From Epinephelus fuscoguttatus (Eukaryota; Chordata; Actinopteri; Perciformes; Serranidae), in the NCBI RefSeq assembly GCF_011397635.1, contig NC_064765.1, forward strand, positions 30,594,632 to 30,658,631: a stretch of 64,000 bases of DNA. The letters are read 5' to 3'. Below, piece by piece: positions 60,836 to 64,000 of the stretch. Every line of letters begins with the position of its first letter. Position 1 is the first letter of the stretch. The notes beneath the pieces are model-generated. The model was not told the DNA's origin, did no database searches, and worked only from the letters and a program-made list of their open reading frames with translations. A program made the translations under genes and the position numbers.

Positions 60836-63800
60836 GCACAAAAAGAAACTGCAGATTCTAAGTAATAGGAATGTAAGTATGATGGATCCTACAACAATAT
60901 TTTGTGACATTTTCAGGGACATTAGATTTCATTCTGACAAGTTATATTATAATATTGGATAGTTAGTAGAGGCTGTGTATTTTCCTTAGCTGGGACCATT
61001 TTGATTAAGTCTTAAAATAGCTCCACGGCAGCTACAAAGTGGGACAATATAACTGCTGTATGGAAATTAACTGACTAATGACTTGGATGTATGTGAATGA
61101 GGAGCCACTGCAAGCTCATTAATTTCAGTCTCAGCATCTCTGGGGCTTTCTAAATGATCCCTTCATCGTGTCTTAATGATGATCTATATGCCAACTCACG
61201 CAGCACCTGGGATGCTGCTCACACTTTGAATCACATTTATGATTTTACCTCTTAGCCAGTTTCGGTTTCCACTCCTCTCTGCCCCCGGGTCATACAGGAA
61301 GTGATGGTACCCTGCTGGGTAGCAGAGCATATGCAGGATGCCGGGTCAGTCATCCCACAGGAAGCGGAAGAGCCTTTACATGTTTTCCCCAGAGATATGA
61401 AGGGATGACACATGTGTGAAGGATTGTCAGAGAGAGACAGAGGAAGATTTGAAGGGTTGGAGTGGCAGGCTGATAAACGTTAAAAGAATTTACAACATCT
61501 GCTGGAGCCGGGACCAGAGGATGTTGGGTAATAGTGCTGCGCCGAAGTTGAGTCACAGACTGCTGCACACCAAATACTGATAGCAGGCATAGGCAGATTA
61601 TAAGACAATAGGTGTGCATGTCTTTGTAGATGTTCTGAGTTTCTTTATATCTTTGCATCTTTGAGGTTGTTTTTTGTGTCCCTTTGCGGTCATTTTGCAT
61701 CTTTGCAGTCATTGTGTGTCTCTTTGTAGTTGCTTTGCATCTATTTGTAGTAGTCTGTGTCTCCTTGTAGTTGCTTTATGTCTCTTTGTAGTCCTTTTAT
61801 GTCTATAGTGGTTGTGGTACCCCTTTCAAATTCATTGTGAGTCTCTTTGTGTCTCTTTGCAGCTGTTTTGCATGTCTTTGTCATCTTTTGCATCTCTTTG
61901 TGCACATTTTACGTCTCTTTGTGGTCATTTTGAGTCTCCTCCTGGTCGATACACGTCTCTTCAAATAACATTTTGTAGGTGAAGGCCAGGGGGGCCCTGA
62001 CAGTTTGTGCACCTGGACCTGTGCCCAGTAGGCCCGTTCAGTAATCCATTCAGATAGCAGGCCATTCATTCTCAGAGACAAAGGGAATGAACCACCCAGA
62101 TAAGTGGAGTCAATGAAGTAGCAGATATGAAAGATGAGGATATGCAGTTAAGGTTGGACAGAATGCTTCCGGCCTCGGCTCCTGGGAGGAAAGAGGAAAT
62201 CCTTTCACAACCAATGAGCCTCCACTTGAGACTAACAACACTGTCTAATACCTGGGCGGCAGATTAATCAGCTCGCTTTATCATTCCCTGACTTTGCTGA
62301 CTCAGAAGCTATCTTAAATGCATAACCTTTAAGGAGCACAACTCCTCAAGTCAGCTGCTTGCTTATGTGTTTCCCTTTTTACAGTTTAGAAATGTGTTGT
62401 TCCACCAGGTTTGACACCTCATATAAACTGGCAGTTTTTGCTGAAGCGTTAATGGGCCTGTGACACACTCGTCCTAGGGGCTAACTGGCTGACCAGTCAG
62501 TCTGTTTGCCTGATTGTGCCCCATTAACCCACCCCCAGGAGAGATCACAAGAGTGAGTTTCTTGAATGTGGCCCCATCCCGGCTACCTCCTAAAGGCAGT
62601 CCTCCACCAATTAGGACCTCATAAATAACAAGAAGTATGGGGGTATGTTTGAAATGATAGGGGAGAGGGAAGTGAGATTGTAAGATGGTTAGAAATGTGG
62701 TGTGTGTGGTGTAGTGTGGCAAATAATCTATGCTTTGTGTCAAACTGAATGATGTCCACCACCAGTAAAAAAAAAAGATAAAACAAGTTTTTCGATTAGC
62801 ACAAGATATTCATCTTATCTTATTTTTGTCTGAGTGTCCCAGCTATCTGCGATCTTTAAATGACCAGTCTACATTCTTTCACAGTGAAAATTACGCAGCT
62901 ATCACCTCAGTCATCTAAGCACACACAAATACACACCCCACTCAGTTGAGATGAATGTTTAGATTTTTTTATCCGACTTTTCTCCAAGTTTTCCCGCAGG
63001 TTTCCTAAATTCAAAACACTGACGCAACAGGTAATGGTCAGTGGACTGTTTAAATTAACGCACGACTAACTTACAGTGATGGCCCAAAACAACATACCTT
63101 TCAGTCAGTTACAAGCCAGTAACAACAGCTGCTGACGAATTGATATTGACACAAAAGAGGCAAAACTAAGCTTTTGTGGTTTCATTAAACTCCGAAGTAA
63201 GCTGTTTTTTAAGACTGACTTGTTTAAACTGTCTCCATCTCTCATCTCACTTCTCTCCTCTTCTGTCTGTCTTTACATTCCTGACATGCTTGAGTAGAGT
63301 GATGACACGTGCCCATAAGTATGCCGGCTGAGAGTTTAAAGGACTCCTGTTTTTCTCACTCCCCGTGTACTTCTGGGCCTTTAATCAGCACAAGGAAAAA
63401 CCAAGAGGGGTACTCAATGTTGGATAAATGTGAACTTTTGGTGTTTATTTGTTTCCATATAACAATTATTGTTTCCAACAGGAATGTAAAACTCTGTCAT
63501 ATTATACTGAACATATGGGATGTTTAGCTCATGGTGCTCCTCAAGCATTCCCTGTAGCAAAGGGTGTTTTCCCAAAACGCTTCACAGCCCAGCTGCGATA
63601 GAACGGGAAATCACACATCTTTTGACAGGAAGTTCCATCGACAAACACACACCAGCAAGGCAGGAAGCCCTGCCAGCTCGGCCAGTCAGGTTCATCCATA
63701 AATCTTGACACACAAGCACAGAGTATAACCAGTGATCCAAGCAGACGAAGCTTTGCGTTTCAGTCAGAGATGCAGCAACTCCTGACAGGATATGAAAAGG

Positions 63801-64000
63801 TCAAAGGTCAGCAGAGAGCAAGGTTTAAGTTGGGATCTGTGTGGGTGGTTTTAGGGGTTTACAAATATAGCAGCTGGATCATCCTTTGACATCGGATGTA
63901 TCCTCTTCATCTTCAGATGGAGCTGAGATAGGCCGTAAAGTGGAGAGGAATTTCCTGGAAAGATGCAGATCACATATGTTGATAGCTCAACTTTTTAGCC
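60836..64000. other. gene-free stretch to the window end
   Basis: Only the minisatellite at 61611-61966 stands out. No exon or RNA gene is recognised. Confidence 0.5.
61611..61966. repeat. minisatellite, ~21-bp period
   Basis: About 16 diverged units of the form TCTTTGTAGTYNTTTTGYRTC. The region reads through as low-complexity ORFs on the minus strand. Confidence 0.7.

Overview
The window looks like nuclear DNA of a teleost (bony) fish. The evidence is vertebrate genes with phase-consistent introns, fish-like coding of trappc12, adi1 and a MARCKS-like protein, a vertebrate tRNA-Ser(GCT), abundant CA/TG/GA microsatellites and a dense load of small terminal-inverted-repeat transposons. Gene identity comes from translating exons and comparing them with remembered protein families. 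No database search was run.

Layout. (1) 1-4656: intronic or upstream sequence with nested inverted-repeat elements and no recognisable exon. (2) 4657-17036, + strand: the last seven coding exons of trappc12 (264 codons, TPR region). Its introns carry microsatellites, a fossil Tc1-like transposon (9390-11480), a hAT-like miniature element (11957-12335) and a Harbinger-like miniature element (7386-7945). (3) 17471-19322: an inverted-repeat element whose interior has expanded into about five ~250-bp tandem units, between the two convergent genes. (4) 20696-23131, - strand: complete four-exon adi1 (179 aa), tail to tail with trappc12. (5) About 23.6-28.2 kb: repeat-rich block with a 723-bp tandem duplication. 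(6) 28599-28680, - strand: tRNA-Ser(GCT). (7) 29550-30480, - strand: decayed L1/Tx1-like LINE tail. (8) 31855-33774, - strand: complete two-exon MARCKS-family gene, best assigned as marcksl1 (207 aa). (9) 33.8-64 kb: about 30 kb with no recognisable protein-coding exon, holding several classifiable transposons (a Harbinger-like element nested in its own kind, hAT-like elements, one itself invaded by a second element), microsatellites and a 21-bp-period minisatellite.

The three genes do not form a pathway. trappc12 encodes a subunit of the TRAPPIII vesicle-tethering complex, adi1 an enzyme of the methionine salvage cycle, and marcksl1 a membrane/actin-associated PKC substrate. The trappc12-adi1 tail-to-tail pair is the arrangement known on human 2p25.3, so that part is old synteny. 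I found no candidate for a new multi-gene system. The observations most worth following up are repeat architecture (self-nested and internally amplified elements), CA repeats directly behind trappc12 splice donors, a duplicated block upstream of marcksl1 and a perfect CLEAR-type E-box upstream of adi1.
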